A DNA stretch of 64,000 bases from JANMAT01 sp031359995 (GTDB lineage Bacteria; Actinomycetota; Acidimicrobiia; Acidimicrobiales; Ilumatobacteraceae), in the NCBI GenBank assembly GCA_031359995.1, contig JANMAT010000038.1:11338-75337 (forward strand), read 5' to 3'. A program made the position numbers and the translations under genes. The notes below the pieces were generated by a model. That model was not told where the DNA came from and did not search any database. It worked only from the letters and a program-made list of their open reading frames with translations. Shown piece after piece: positions 18,518-27,720 of this stretch. Numbering within the stretch: position 1 is the stretch's first letter; each line of letters starts with the position of its first letter.

Positions 18518-21500
18518 TCAGGGGGCGACGGGCAAGCGGGCCACGGCGCGCTCGACGAGCTCGTCGACGGTGACCGACCCGGCGTTCACCGCCCGCACGA
18601 GGTCGGCGCGCATGTCGAGCTCCCAGAACGCCGACAGGTGGCCGGCCACCGCGCCGACCGCGTCGTGCGGCGGCAGGTGGGCGAACTGGCGGGCGATCTG
18701 GTTCGCCATGCGCACCAGCGCGCTCAGACGGTGCTCGGGGTGGTCGATCTCGACCGTGGCCGCCGAGCGGCCCGGCGACACCTGCACCGCGGTCACCTTG
18801 TACTCGGGGCAGTTCGTGGCCCAGTCGCTCCACTCGGTGGTGACGACGTTGGCCCCGCTGACCGGGTGGTGGAACGTGGTGTACACGACACCCTGGGGCA
18901 TGCGGTCGCTGATGACGGCCCGCAGCGTGGTGGCGCCCACGCGGCTGGCCATGGTGACCTCGGCTCCCTCCGCGATGCCCCGCTCCTCGGCGTCGTGGGC
19001 ATGGAGCTCGAGCACGTCCTCGCCGTGCCAGCGCTGGTTCTCGGTGCGGCGCGTCTGGGCGCCCACGTTGTAGTGGCTGAGGATGCGGCCGGTGGTGAGC
19101 AGCAGCGGGTAGCGCCGGCTGGACCGTTCCTCGGTCGGTACGTACGGCGTCACCGTGAACTTGCCGAGCCCCCGCACGAAACCGGCCTCGTGCATGATCG
19201 GCGTGCCCAGCGGCTTGGCGTCGTTGCACGGCCACTGCACGCTGCCCACCTGGTCGAGCTTGGAGAACGACACGCCGGCGAACGTGGGCGTGAGGTGGGC
19301 GATCTCGTCCATGATCTCGCTGGTGTGGGTGTAGCGCATGGGTGCGCCCAGGGCGGCGGCGAGCTCGGTGACGACCTCCCACTCCTGCTTGCCCGTGCGC
19401 GACCGCATGACCGGCCGCACGCGGTTGATGCGCCGCTCGGCGTTGGTGAACGTGCCGTCCTTCTCCAGGAACGACGTGCCCGGCAGGAACACGTGGGCGA
19501 ACCTGGCCGTCTCGTTCACGAACAGGTCCTGCACGACCACGAGCTCCATCGAGCGCAGCGCGGTGGTGACGTGCACGGTGTTGGGGTCGCTCTGGGCGAT
19601 GTCCTCGCCCTGCACGAACAGGCCCTTGAAGTGGCCGTGGATGGCGGCGTCGAGCATGTTCGGGATGCGCAGGCCGGGTTCGGGCTGGATGGCGTGACCC
19701 CACAGCGCTTCGAACATGGCGCGGGTGGCGTCGTCGCCCACGTGGCGGTAGCCCGACAGCTCGTGAGGGAACGATCCCATGTCGCACGCGCCCTGCACGT
19801 TGTTCTGGCCCCGCAGCGGGTTCACGCCCACGCCGTCGCGGCCGAGGTTGCCGGTGGCCATGGCCAGGTTGGCCAGGCCCATGACCATGGTGGAGCCCTG
19901 GCTGTGCTCGGTGACGCCGAGGCCGTAGTAGATGGCGCCGTTGCCGCCGGTGGCGTACAGGCGCGCCGCGGCCCGAACGGCGTCGGCGGGCACGCCGGTG
20001 TGCGCCTCCATGGCCTCGGGGCTGTTCTCGGGGCGGGCCACGAACTCGGCCCACTCGGCGAACGCGGCCGGCTCGCAGCGCTCGCTCACGAAGCGGTGCT
20101 CCACCAGGTCTTCGGTGACCACCACGTGGGCCAGCGCGTTCACCACGGCCACGTTGGTGCCCGGTCGCAGCTGCAGGAAGTGTGCCGCCTCCACGTGGGG
20201 CGTGCGCACCAAGTCGATGCGGCGGGGGTCGACCACGATGAGCTGGGCGCCGTCGCGCAGGCGCTTCTTCAGGCGGGAGGCGAACACCGGGTGGGCATCG
20301 GTGGGGTTGGCCCCCACCAGCAGGACGACGTCGGCGTGCTCGACCGACTTGAAGTCCTGGGTGCCGGCCGACGTGCCGAACGCCGTCTTCAGGCCGAAGC
20401 CCGTGGGCGAGTGGCACACCCTCGCGCAGGTGTCGACGTTGTTGTTGCCGAACGCGGTGCGCACCATCTTCTGCACGACGAAGACCTCTTCGTTCGTGCA
20501 GCGAGACGACGTGATGCCGCCGATCGAACCGGCGCCGTGACGGGCCTGGATGTCCTGCAGGCGGGCGGCGGTGTAGCTGATGGCCTCGTCCCACGACACG
20601 ACCCGCCACTCGTCGTCGATTGACTCGCGGATCATCGGCTCGAGCACGCGGTCGGGGTGGCTGGCGTAACCCCACGCGAAGCGGCCCTTCACGCACGAGT
20701 GGCCCTCGTTGGCGCCGCCGTTCTTGTACGGCGTCATGCGCACGACCTGCTCGCCCTGCAGCTCGGCCTTGAACGAGCAGCCCACGCCGCAGTAGGCGCA
20801 GGTGGTGATGACGCTGCGCCGGGGCTGGCCCAGCTCGATGACGGTGTTCTCGGTGAGCGTGGCCGTGGGGCACGCCTGCACGCAGGCGCCGCATGACACG
20901 CACTCGCTGTCGAAGAACGAGCCGCCGGCACCGGCGTTGACGCGCGAGTCGAACCCGCGCCCGGCGATGGTGAGGGCGAACGTGCCCTGGACCTCTTCAC
21001 ACGCCCGCACGCAGCGCGAGCACACGATGCACTTCGACGTGTCGAACGTGAAGTACGGGTTCGACGTGTCCTTCGGCAGGCCCAGGTGGTTGTCGCCGGC
21101 GTACCCGTAGCGCACGTCACGCAGGCCGACCGCGCCGGCCATGTCCTGCAGCTCGCAGTCGCCGTTGGCCGCACACGTGAGGCAGTCGAGCGGGTGGTCG
21201 CTGATGTAGAGCTCCATCACGCCGCGGCGCAGTCGCTCGAGCTTGGGTGACTGGGTGGTCACCTGCATGCCGGGTGCACACGGCGTGGTGCACGACGCCG
21301 GGGTGCCCTTGCGCCCGTCGATCTCGACCAGGCAGAGCCGGCACGAGCCGAACGGGTCGAGGCTGTCGGTGGCGCACAGCTTGGGCACCTGGACACCGGC
21401 CAGGGCGGCGGCGCGCATCACGCTGGTGCCTTCGGGCACGGCCACGCTCTGGCCGTCGATGGTGACCTGCACCGTGGCCGGCGCGGGCGTGCGCTCGCGG

Positions 21501-21547
21501 CGGTCGGGGGCGGGGGTGCCCAGGTCGCGGTCGTCAGTCACCGTCAT
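18518..21547 (-). CDS. fdhA: NAD-dependent formate dehydrogenase, molybdopterin catalytic subunit
   Basis: 1009 residues. The N-terminal [2Fe-2S] ferredoxin domain (CATDSLDPFGSCRLCLVEID) is followed by a NuoG-like His/Cys cluster (HPLDCLTCAANGDCELQ) and two 4Fe-4S motifs (CIVCSRCVRACEE, CVSCGACVQACPT). Then comes the molybdopterin oxidoreductase domain with its own cluster (CAYCGVGC) and the catalytic Cys in ARVCHSPTGFG, so no selenocysteine. A C-terminal molydopterin-dinucleotide-binding domain closes the protein. Oxidises formate to CO2 and passes electrons to the NuoEF-like partner. ATG at 21547 overlaps the stop of the upstream gene by 4 bp. The frame stays open well past 21547, but that is antisense shadow of the partner. 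Confidence 0.93.
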   Translation of the reverse strand: MTVTDDRDLGTPAPDRRERTPAPATVQVTIDGQSVAVPEGTSVMRAAALAGVQVPKLCATDSLDPFGSCRLCLVEIDGRKGTPASCTTPCAPGMQVTTQSPKLERLRRGVMELYISDHPLDCLTCAANGDCELQDMAGAVGLRDVRYGYAGDNHLGLPKDTSNPYFTFDTSKCIVCSRCVRACEEVQGTFALTIAGRGFDSRVNAGAGGSFFDSECVSCGACVQACPTATLTENTVIELGQPRRSVITTCAYCGVGCSFKAELQGEQVVRMTPYKNGGANEGHSCVKGRFAWGYASHPDRVLEPMIRESIDDEWRVVSWDEAISYTAARLQDIQARHGAGSIGGITSSRCTNEEVFVVQKMVRTAFGNNNVDTCARVCHSPTGFGLKTAFGTSAGTQDFKSVEHADVVLLVGANPTDAHPVFASRLKKRLRDGAQLIVVDPRRIDLVRTPHVEAAHFLQLRPGTNVAVVNALAHVVVTEDLVEHRFVSERCEPAAFAEWAEFVARPENSPEAMEAHTGVPADAVRAAARLYATGGNGAIYYGLGVTEHSQGSTMVMGLANLAMATGNLGRDGVGVNPLRGQNNVQGACDMGSFPHELSGYRHVGDDATRAMFEALWGHAIQPEPGLRIPNMLDAAIHGHFKGLFVQGEDIAQSDPNTVHVTTALRSMELVVVQDLFVNETARFAHVFLPGTSFLEKDGTFTNAERRINRVRPVMRSRTGKQEWEVVTELAAALGAPMRYTHTSEIMDEIAHLTPTFAGVSFSKLDQVGSVQWPCNDAKPLGTPIMHEAGFVRGLGKFTVTPYVPTEERSSRRYPLLLTTGRILSHYNVGAQTRRTENQRWHGEDVLELHAHDAEERGIAEGAEVTMASRVGATTLRAVISDRMPQGVVYTTFHHPVSGANVVTTEWSDWATNCPEYKVTAVQVSPGRSAATVEIDHPEHRLSALVRMANQIARQFAHLPPHDAVGAVAGHLSAFWELDMRADLVRAVNAGSVTVDELVERAVARLPVAP

Positions 21548-23589
21548 GGCCGGTCTCCTGTGGGGCGCTGGAAGTCGTCGGTGAAGTGCGTCAGCGCGCT
21601 GCGCACCGGGAGCGGTGTGAGGCCGCCCATGGCACACAGCGACCCGTCGGCCATCACCTCGCACAGATCGAGCAACGTGGCCAGGTTGGCTTCGCGGTCG
21701 GTCCCTGCGGTGATCTTGTCGATGAGCTCGACCCCGCGGGTGGAGCCGATGCGGCACGGCGTGCACTTGCCGCACGACTCGATGGCGCAGAACTCCATGG
21801 CGAAGCGGGCCTGGGCGGCCATGTCGACGGTGTCGTCGAACACGACGATGCCGCCGTGGCCCACCAGTGCGTCGGCGGCGGCGAAGGCCTCGTAGTCCAT
21901 GGGCAGGTCGAAGCGATCGACCGGCAGGTACGAGCCGAGCGGCCCGCCCACCTGCACGGCCCGGATCGGACGACCGTTCGCCGTGCCGCCACCGAGGTCG
22001 TGGATGAGCTCGCCGAGCGTGATGCCGAACGGCGTCTCCACGATGCCGCCGCGGGCGATGTTGCCGGCGAGCTGGAACACCTGGGTGCCGCGGCTGCGGC
22101 CGGTGCCGAGGGCGGCGTAGGCGGCGGCGCCGTCGGCCATGATGGCCGGCACGGTGGCCAGCGTGAGCACGTTGTTCACCACGGTCGGGCGACCGAAGAG
22201 GCCTTCGAGCGCGGGCAGGGGTGGCTTGGCCCGCACCACACCGCGCCGGCCTTCCAGGCTCTCGAGCATGGCCGTCTCCTCGCCACACACGTAGGCGCCG
22301 GCGCCCACGCGGATGTGGAGACGGAACGAGAAGCCCGAGCCGAGCACGTTCTCGCCCAGCCAGCCGACCTGCTCGGCGCGGGCCACCGCGGCCCGCAGCG
22401 CCTCGATGGCGTCGGGGTACTCGCTGCGGACGTAGACGAAGCCGTCGTGGGCACCCACGGCCCAACCGGCGATCATCATGCCCTCGATCAGCGTGAACGG
22501 GTCGCCCTCGATCAGCATGCGGTCGGCGAACGTGCCGCTGTCGCCCTCGTCCGCGTTGCAGGTGATGTACTTCGTGTCGCCGGGGGCGTCGAGCACGGTG
22601 CGCCACTTGATGCCGGTGGGGAAGGCGGCCCCGCCGCGACCGCGCAGGCCGCTGTCGGTGACCTCGGTGACCACGTCGGCCGGCGCCAGCGAGAGCGCCC
22701 GCCGCAGCCCGACGAGGCCGCCGTTCGCTTCGTAGTCGACCGCCGAGCGCGGATCGACCACGCCGACGCGCCGGAACGTCACGCGCTGCTGGCGGGCCAG
22801 CCACGGGTGGGCCGCCGGATCGCCGATGCGCAGCGGGTGCGCCGCGCCGTGGATCACTCCGGCCTCGACCAGTCCGGCCACGTCGTCGAGCGCCACGGGG
22901 CCGTAGGCGACGCGGCCCGACGCGGTGGCCACTTCGATCATCGGCTCCAACCACAGCATGCCCCGCGAGCCGGTGCGCACCACCCGCACACCGGGCACCG
23001 CCGCGAGGGCCGCGGCCACCGCATCGGCGCCCACGGCACGGGCGGCGGCGTCGCGGGGCACGTACACCACGGTGGCGGCGGCGTTCGGGCTCGCGACCGA
23101 CGGCACGCCGGGCGCAGGGGCGGCCCAGCCCGCCGGCGCCGCCGGGGTGGCCCCGGCGATGATCGCCTCGACGCCAGCCACGTCGACCCGGCCGTACAGC
23201 CGACCGCCGCAGGCCACGGTGGGACCGAGCGCGCAGTTGCCCAGGCAGAACACCTCGTCGACCTCCACCGGCGCGCCGGCGGCGGCCAGGGCCGAGGCCC
23301 GTTCGTGCACCGGGGCCGACCCACGCGCCTGGCACGCCTCGGCCCGGCAGACCTGTACGACCGGGCCCGCCGGTGGCGTGGTGCGGAAGTCCTTGTAGAA
23401 CGAGATCACGCCGTGGACCTCGGCGGTCGACAGGTTGAACGTGTCGGCCAGCACGGGCACGAGCGCCGGATCGACGAAGCCGGCGCAGTGCTGGACCGCG
23501 TGCAGTGCCGGCAGCAGCCCGCCGGGCCAGTCGGCGAAGGTCCGGACGACCTCGTGAAGGTCGGCGAGGTCAGGCGCGGCAGCTTCCAC
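21544..23589 (-). CDS. fdhB: Formate dehydrogenase NADH-binding subunit, NuoE-NuoF fusion
   Basis: About 681 residues from a GTG at 23589; the frame is open further upstream, so the start is uncertain. Residues ~1-150 are NuoE-like with a thioredoxin-like [2Fe-2S] site (CRAEACQARG, CLGNCALGP). The rest is NuoF-like: GLRGRGGAAFPTGIKW (NADH/FMN glycine-rich loop), CNADEGDSGTFADR, GAGAYVCGEETAMLESLEG and the 4Fe-4S motif ESCGKCTPCRIG. This single-chain arrangement is typical of soluble NAD-reducing formate dehydrogenases. No FdhD sulfurtransferase or FdsD-like small subunit is nearby. Divergent from the PhyH gene across about 76 bp. Confidence 0.9.
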   Translation of the reverse strand: MEAAAPDLADLHEVVRTFADWPGGLLPALHAVQHCAGFVDPALVPVLADTFNLSTAEVHGVISFYKDFRTTPPAGPVVQVCRAEACQARGSAPVHERASALAAAGAPVEVDEVFCLGNCALGPTVACGGRLYGRVDVAGVEAIIAGATPAAPAGWAAPAPGVPSVASPNAAATVVYVPRDAAARAVGADAVAAALAAVPGVRVVRTGSRGMLWLEPMIEVATASGRVAYGPVALDDVAGLVEAGVIHGAAHPLRIGDPAAHPWLARQQRVTFRRVGVVDPRSAVDYEANGGLVGLRRALSLAPADVVTEVTDSGLRGRGGAAFPTGIKWRTVLDAPGDTKYITCNADEGDSGTFADRMLIEGDPFTLIEGMMIAGWAVGAHDGFVYVRSEYPDAIEALRAAVARAEQVGWLGENVLGSGFSFRLHIRVGAGAYVCGEETAMLESLEGRRGVVRAKPPLPALEGLFGRPTVVNNVLTLATVPAIMADGAAAYAALGTGRSRGTQVFQLAGNIARGGIVETPFGITLGELIHDLGGGTANGRPIRAVQVGGPLGSYLPVDRFDLPMDYEAFAAADALVGHGGIVVFDDTVDMAAQARFAMEFCAIESCGKCTPCRIGSTRGVELIDKITAGTDREANLATLLDLCEVMADGSLCAMGGLTPLPVRSALTHFTDDFQRPTGDRP

Positions 23590-23665
23590 AGCGCGCGATG
23601 GTACGGCAAAATGGGACAGTTCCGTATGCCGGACCGCCCGGCCGCCGCGGACCCCTGGGGGAACC

Positions 23666-24856
23666 ATGACCGACCAGCAGAGCTCACCCCGCCAGCAGGG
23701 CTGGTTCGCCGAGGTGCCGCCCAACGGGGTTCGGCCGCGGCCCCTCACCCAGGCCACCAACGACAACCCGCTCGGCCTGGACGCGCCCGAGACCTACCTG
23801 GAGACCACCCCCGAGCACCGCAACCTCACCGCCGGTGACCCCAGCGTGGTCGGCTGGACCCGCGCCTACGACGACCCGAACGTGGTGGCCCGACGCGAGC
23901 ACCTGCGCCGCCACAGCGGCATCAAGGGCCTCGAGATCGTGGCCCCCGACGACCTCGACAAGGCCGCCGCCCTCTTCCACCGTGACGGGTTCGTCGTGGT
24001 GCGCGACGTGCTGGCGCCCGACCACCTGGCCCGCATGAACGCCGCCGTCGACCGCGTCATCGCCGCCATCCTGGCCGTCGACCCCACCTGCGCGGTCGGC
24101 GGTGGCGCCGGCGGGCTCCCCCACCGCTACTCGTTCGGCTCCAGCTCGGCCACGCGCCACATGGTGCACACGCCCGAGTGGGCCGAGCTGATCGACCTGC
24201 CCACCACCACCCCGCTGCTCAGCCACATCTTCGGCTCGCCGAACTACCTGTGCATCGGCGGGGGCGGCGACGTGGCCATGCCCGGCGCCATCGAGTACCA
24301 GGGCCTGCACAGCGACAACCTGTGGACCGAACTGCACGATCCGGCCGGGGGCCTGAGCATCCGCGACCTCCCCGTGCCGGTGGTCACCATCAACTTCCTG
24401 GTGTGCGACACGACCACCGAGAACGGGCCGATCCGCCAGATCCCGGGCACCCAGCGTTCGCACTCGCCCATCCCGTCGCTGACCGACGAGCCCGAGTGGA
24501 TGAAGCTCTCGACCGTGGGACCGGCGCCGGCCGGCGCCGCCATCTTCCGCGACAACCGGGCGTGGCACGGCGGCACGCCGAACCTGTCGCACGAGGCGCG
24601 GCCCATGCCGAACCTCGAGTACTTCGCGCCGTGGTTCCGCAGCGAGGCGATCATGCGCTGCATGCCCCACGACATCTGGAACGGGCTGACACCCTACGCC
24701 CGGCGCATCTGCCGCTACATCGTGGTCGACGAGGGCCGACCCGTGGTGGGAGCCGGCTACGTGCACCCCCGCCGCCAGATGCGTGAAGACGCCAAGACCG
24801 CCCAACTCGCCGCCCTGGGCGACGCCGCCGCCGAGGAGTGGCGCCTGCGCCTGTAG
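23666..24856 (+). CDS. Phytanoyl-CoA dioxygenase (PhyH)-family protein
   Basis: 396 residues. Fe(II)/2-oxoglutarate dioxygenase fold with a facial triad: YQGLHSDNLW (H-x-D, near 214) and the distal His in RAWHGGTPN near 299, then an Arg-containing EARPMPNLEY for 2-oxoglutarate. FHRDGFVVVRDVLAPDHLARMN near 108 is the usual PhyH opening. Substrate unknown; the family includes enzymes acting on lipids, ectoine and small natural products. ATG at 23666 just after a GGGGGAACC-like ribosome site. The neighbouring acyl-CoA dehydrogenase is on the opposite strand, convergent, so no operon partner is evident. Confidence 0.82.
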   Translation: MTDQQSSPRQQGWFAEVPPNGVRPRPLTQATNDNPLGLDAPETYLETTPEHRNLTAGDPSVVGWTRAYDDPNVVARREHLRRHSGIKGLEIVAPDDLDKAAALFHRDGFVVVRDVLAPDHLARMNAAVDRVIAAILAVDPTCAVGGGAGGLPHRYSFGSSSATRHMVHTPEWAELIDLPTTTPLLSHIFGSPNYLCIGGGGDVAMPGAIEYQGLHSDNLWTELHDPAGGLSIRDLPVPVVTINFLVCDTTTENGPIRQIPGTQRSHSPIPSLTDEPEWMKLSTVGPAPAGAAIFRDNRAWHGGTPNLSHEARPMPNLEYFAPWFRSEAIMRCMPHDIWNGLTPYARRICRYIVVDEGRPVVGAGYVHPRRQMREDAKTAQLAALGDAAAEEWRLRL

Positions 24857-24868
24857 TGGACGACCGAC

Positions 24869-26101
24869 CTAGCCGACCGGGGGTTCCTTGGGCAGACCGA
24901 GGACACGCTCGCCGATGATGTTGTGCTGGATCTCGTCGGTGCCACCGGCGATGCGCAGGCCCGGAGCCGAGCACAGGAAGTGCGACCACGTGTACGTGCC
25001 CCACTCCCCGGTGTCGGCCAGCAACGACGGGCCCAACAGCTCACCGGCCAGGTTCGCCAACCGGCTGTTCTGCTTCGAGCCCATCAGCTTCACCAGCGAG
25101 CCTTCGGCCCCGCGCTCCCTGCCCCCGGCCACGGCGGCCTCGGCGCGCGCCGTGAGCCACTCGATGGTCCTGCGCACCGTGTAGGCCTCGGCCAGCTTCT
25201 GGCGGATCACCGGGTCGTCGGCCCGGCCCACGTGGCGGGCCATGGCCATGACGACCTTGACCGGATCGATGGTGGCCGCCTTGCCCGATCCCACCGACGC
25301 CCGCTCGGACATGAGGGTGGTGAGCACCGCCCGCCAGCCACCGCCGGGCGCACCGACGCGGTTGGCGTCGGGGACGCGCACGTCGGTCAGGAACACCTCG
25401 TTGAACTCGGCGCCACCGTTCATCTGCTTCAGCGGGCGGACCTCCACGCCCGGCGTGTCGAGCGGCAACAGGAACATGGTGATGCCCTGGTGCTTGGGCA
25501 CATCGGGATCGGTGCGGGCCATGAGCTGGCCGAGCTGGGCCTTGTGGGCGTAAGAGCTCCACACCTTCTGCCCGTTCACCACCCACTCGTCACCGTCGCG
25601 CACGGCGCGGGTGCGCAGGCCGGCGAGATCGCTGCCCCCCTCGGGCTCGCTCAGCAGCTGCGAGCACAGCAACTCGCCCCGCATGATCGGCTTCAGGTAG
25701 CGCTGCTTCACGTCCTCGCTGCCGCGCACCAGGATCGCCGGCGCCACCATCTCCCACGCCACGTTCCAGGCGCTCTGGTCGGGCACGTCGAACCCGGCCT
25801 CGAGCGCGCGGTAGAGGTGGTCGAGCTCGGGCGAACGGCCAGAGCCGCCGTACACCATCGGCCCGCCCAGCCAGCCGAAGCCGGCATCGAACACCTTGGC
25901 CCGCCACTGCCGCGCCGCGGCCAGGCGGGCGTCCTCGTCGCCCTCTTCGCCGCCCATCAGGCGCATGGCGTCAGGCCCCGTGCCCCACGCGAACTCAGCG
26001 GTGGGTCGGCGCGTGGCGTTGGCTTCGAGCCAGGCCGTGGCCCGGGCCACGAACTCGCGACGCTCCTCTTCCGGCGACGAGTCGGCCGTGACGGTGCTCA
26101 T
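24869..26101 (-). CDS. Acyl-CoA dehydrogenase family protein
   Basis: 410 residues from the ATG at 26101. Recognisable segments are YGGSGRSPELDHLYRAL, LLSEPEGGSDLAGLRTRAVRDGDEWVVNGQKVWSS in the FAD-binding middle domain, MNGGAEFNEVFLTDVRVP, and the C-terminal helical part ending RIAGGTDEIQHNIIGERVLGLP. The stretch with LSEPEGGSD and the INGQKVW motif is of the type common in steroid and long-chain acyl-CoA dehydrogenases of actinobacteria. Catalyses flavin-dependent alpha-beta desaturation of an acyl-CoA; substrate unknown. The frame remains open beyond 26101 into the next genes, but this is antisense. Head-to-head with the DUF6204 gene. Confidence 0.88.
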   Translation of the reverse strand: MSTVTADSSPEEERREFVARATAWLEANATRRPTAEFAWGTGPDAMRLMGGEEGDEDARLAAARQWRAKVFDAGFGWLGGPMVYGGSGRSPELDHLYRALEAGFDVPDQSAWNVAWEMVAPAILVRGSEDVKQRYLKPIMRGELLCSQLLSEPEGGSDLAGLRTRAVRDGDEWVVNGQKVWSSYAHKAQLGQLMARTDPDVPKHQGITMFLLPLDTPGVEVRPLKQMNGGAEFNEVFLTDVRVPDANRVGAPGGGWRAVLTTLMSERASVGSGKAATIDPVKVVMAMARHVGRADDPVIRQKLAEAYTVRRTIEWLTARAEAAVAGGRERGAEGSLVKLMGSKQNSRLANLAGELLGPSLLADTGEWGTYTWSHFLCSAPGLRIAGGTDEIQHNIIGERVLGLPKEPPVG

Positions 26102-26194
26102 GATGCGTCCCCCATCGGCGTCCGCGGAGGACGCGCCCGCCCTCTCTAGCAAATGGCCGGTCGACGGCTCAACCGCGGCGGTAGCGTCGTGCCG

Positions 26195-26545
26195 ATGGAT
26201 GACACCGGCGGCCACCACGTGTACCGCGTGACGGTGCGCGGACGCTTCCACGAGCTGAGCGACGAGGCCCGGAGCCAGCTGGCGGCGGCGCAGGCCGAGC
26301 ATGACATCTTCGTGTCGGCCTACACGCCCGAGGGCACGCTCACCTACGACGGCCGCCTCGACTTCTTCAACCTGCGCTACGAGGTGCGGGCCGCGTCGGG
26401 CGACGACGCCGCGACCCACGCCATGGTCGAAGCCGACACCTTCCTGCGCACCATGCGCTACGGCGCCCGAGACCTGCGCCCCGACGTCGTCGACGTGTCG
26501 GCCATCTGGGACGACGTCGAGCACCGGCGGCCGGCCCGCGGCTGA
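26195..26545 (+). CDS. DUF6204-like small protein
   Basis: 116 residues from the ATG at 26195 (MDDTGGHHVY); an upstream ATG at 26153 is also in frame. It reads as a compact alpha/beta protein: YRVTVRGRFHELSDEARSQL, FVSAYTPEGTLTYDGRLDFFNLRYEV, TFLRTMRYGARDLRPDVVDVSAIW. That pattern fits the actinobacterial DUF6204 family, function unknown. It ends 7 bp before the convergent WYL regulator stop. No signal peptide or membrane segment. Confidence 0.6.
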   Translation: MDDTGGHHVYRVTVRGRFHELSDEARSQLAAAQAEHDIFVSAYTPEGTLTYDGRLDFFNLRYEVRAASGDDAATHAMVEADTFLRTMRYGARDLRPDVVDVSAIWDDVEHRRPARG

Positions 26546-26552
26546 CGCTCGG

Positions 26553-27245
26553 TCAGGGGCGGTGCCCCGGCATGGGCACCCAGCCGAGGACGTCGTCGAG
26601 GTCGCGCGGTGCGAACCACACGCTGGTGGCGTGGGCCCGCTGGATGCGGTGCAGGTAGAACAGGCGGCCGGCGTCGCGCCACTGGCACCACGCCACCAGC
26701 GCCCACCACCCGTCGGCGGCGTAGAAGCCCACGGGCTCCACCCGACGGCTCGAGGCGGCACCGTTGCGGTCCACGTAGTGCAGGCGCACCACCGTCTGGG
26801 CGTGCACCCCGTCCTCCAGCACCGAGCGCACACGGGGTCGCACCCGCACCGGTTCGGGTGCGGCCACGCGGAACCGACCACGCAGCTGGTCCACCGCGCG
26901 CCGCTCGCCGGGGTCGAGCACCGCAGCCAGCTTGGACACCGCCGTCGCCGCAGCACCGGCGTAGGGGGCATCGCGGCTCAGGTGGGCGGCCACCAGCAGG
27001 CCCACCAGCTCGGTGTGATCCAGGGTGACCACCACCCGCCGCGCCGTCGCCACCGAGCCGCTGCCGCCCCGCCGACCCGGCTGGCCGTACACGGGCGCCC
27101 CGGCCAGGCGCAGCGCGGCCAGGTCTCGCTCGATGGTACGGCGGGTGACGCCGAGCTCGTCGGCCAGCACGCGCGCCGCCACGGTGGCCGGCGCCGCCTG
27201 CCGGAGCCGCTCGCTGATGGCGTAGAGCCGTTCGATGCGTCGCAC
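26553..27245 (-). CDS. WYL-domain transcriptional regulator (YafY-type)
   Basis: 230 residues from the GTG at 27245 (MRRIERLYAISERL). The N-terminal HTH_11 helix-turn-helix (ARVLADELGVTRRTIERDLAALRLAGAPVYG) is followed by a WYL domain near 140-210 (GFYAADGWWALVAWCQWRDAGRLFYLHRIQRA). WYL proteins sense nucleotides or other ligands and often control a neighbouring gene. Here it is divergent from a VOC protein at 27308 with about 60 bp between, a pairing seen often in actinobacteria, so it probably regulates that gene. Confidence 0.85.
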   Translation of the reverse strand: MRRIERLYAISERLRQAAPATVAARVLADELGVTRRTIERDLAALRLAGAPVYGQPGRRGGSGSVATARRVVVTLDHTELVGLLVAAHLSRDAPYAGAAATAVSKLAAVLDPGERRAVDQLRGRFRVAAPEPVRVRPRVRSVLEDGVHAQTVVRLHYVDRNGAASSRRVEPVGFYAADGWWALVAWCQWRDAGRLFYLHRIQRAHATSVWFAPRDLDDVLGWVPMPGHRP

Positions 27246-27307
27246 GGCCGACAGTCTGGCGGAAACTCCGACATACCTCTGTCGCACACCTCCGGTACCG
27301 TCGCGGC

Positions 27308-27700
27308 ATGACCACTTCACCGTCGTTCGGCTGGGTCCTGTTGTACGTGACCGACGTGAGCGCGTCGACGCGCTTCTACACCGAGGCGATCGGCCTGAGC
27401 GTCCGCTTCGCCGACGACGCCGGCCGGTACACCGAGATGGAGACCGGCGCCACCACCTTCGCACTGTGCGATCGCACGCTCGCCGCCGACAGCAGCGGTC
27501 TGACGCTGTCGGCGCCGGCCACGCCGGCGGGCAACGTCACGTTCGTCGTGAACGACGTGGCCGCGGCGTTCGAGCGCGCCGTGGCCCACGGCGCCACGCC
27601 GGTGCTCGACCCCACCGTGAAACCGTGGGGCCAGACGATCAGCTACGTGCGCGACCCCGATGGTCACCTGGTCGAGCTGGCCACCACCGTGCCGACCTGA
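27308..27700 (+). CDS. VOC-family (glyoxalase/bleomycin-resistance-like) protein
   Basis: 130 residues with one vicinal-oxygen-chelate domain: WVLLYVTDVSASTRFYTEAIGL at the start, YTEMETGATTFALCD in the middle and YVRDPDGHLVELATTV at the end, including the conserved C-terminal Glu metal ligand. ATG at 27308. Divergent from the WYL regulator, likely its target. Roles in this superfamily range from lyase to antibiotic binding; none can be chosen here. Confidence 0.85.
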   Translation: MTTSPSFGWVLLYVTDVSASTRFYTEAIGLSVRFADDAGRYTEMETGATTFALCDRTLAADSSGLTLSAPATPAGNVTFVVNDVAAAFERAVAHGATPVLDPTVKPWGQTISYVRDPDGHLVELATTVPT

Positions 27701-27720
27701 TCGGTCGCCAGTTCGCCGCC

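Noticed and set aside
18518..21547. Selenocysteine formate dehydrogenase
   Set aside because: The catalytic position reads Cys (ARVCHSPTG), with no in-frame TGA.
21548..23335. Long minus-strand frame continuing the formate dehydrogenase catalytic gene to about 1600 codons
   Set aside because: The extra part is the antisense-frame shadow of the NuoE-NuoF gene on the same strand; family alignment begins at the ATG at 21547.
26102..26971. Upstream extension of the first acyl-CoA dehydrogenase
   Set aside because: Covers DUF6204 and the WYL regulator in other frames; low-complexity; start at 26101 fits the family.
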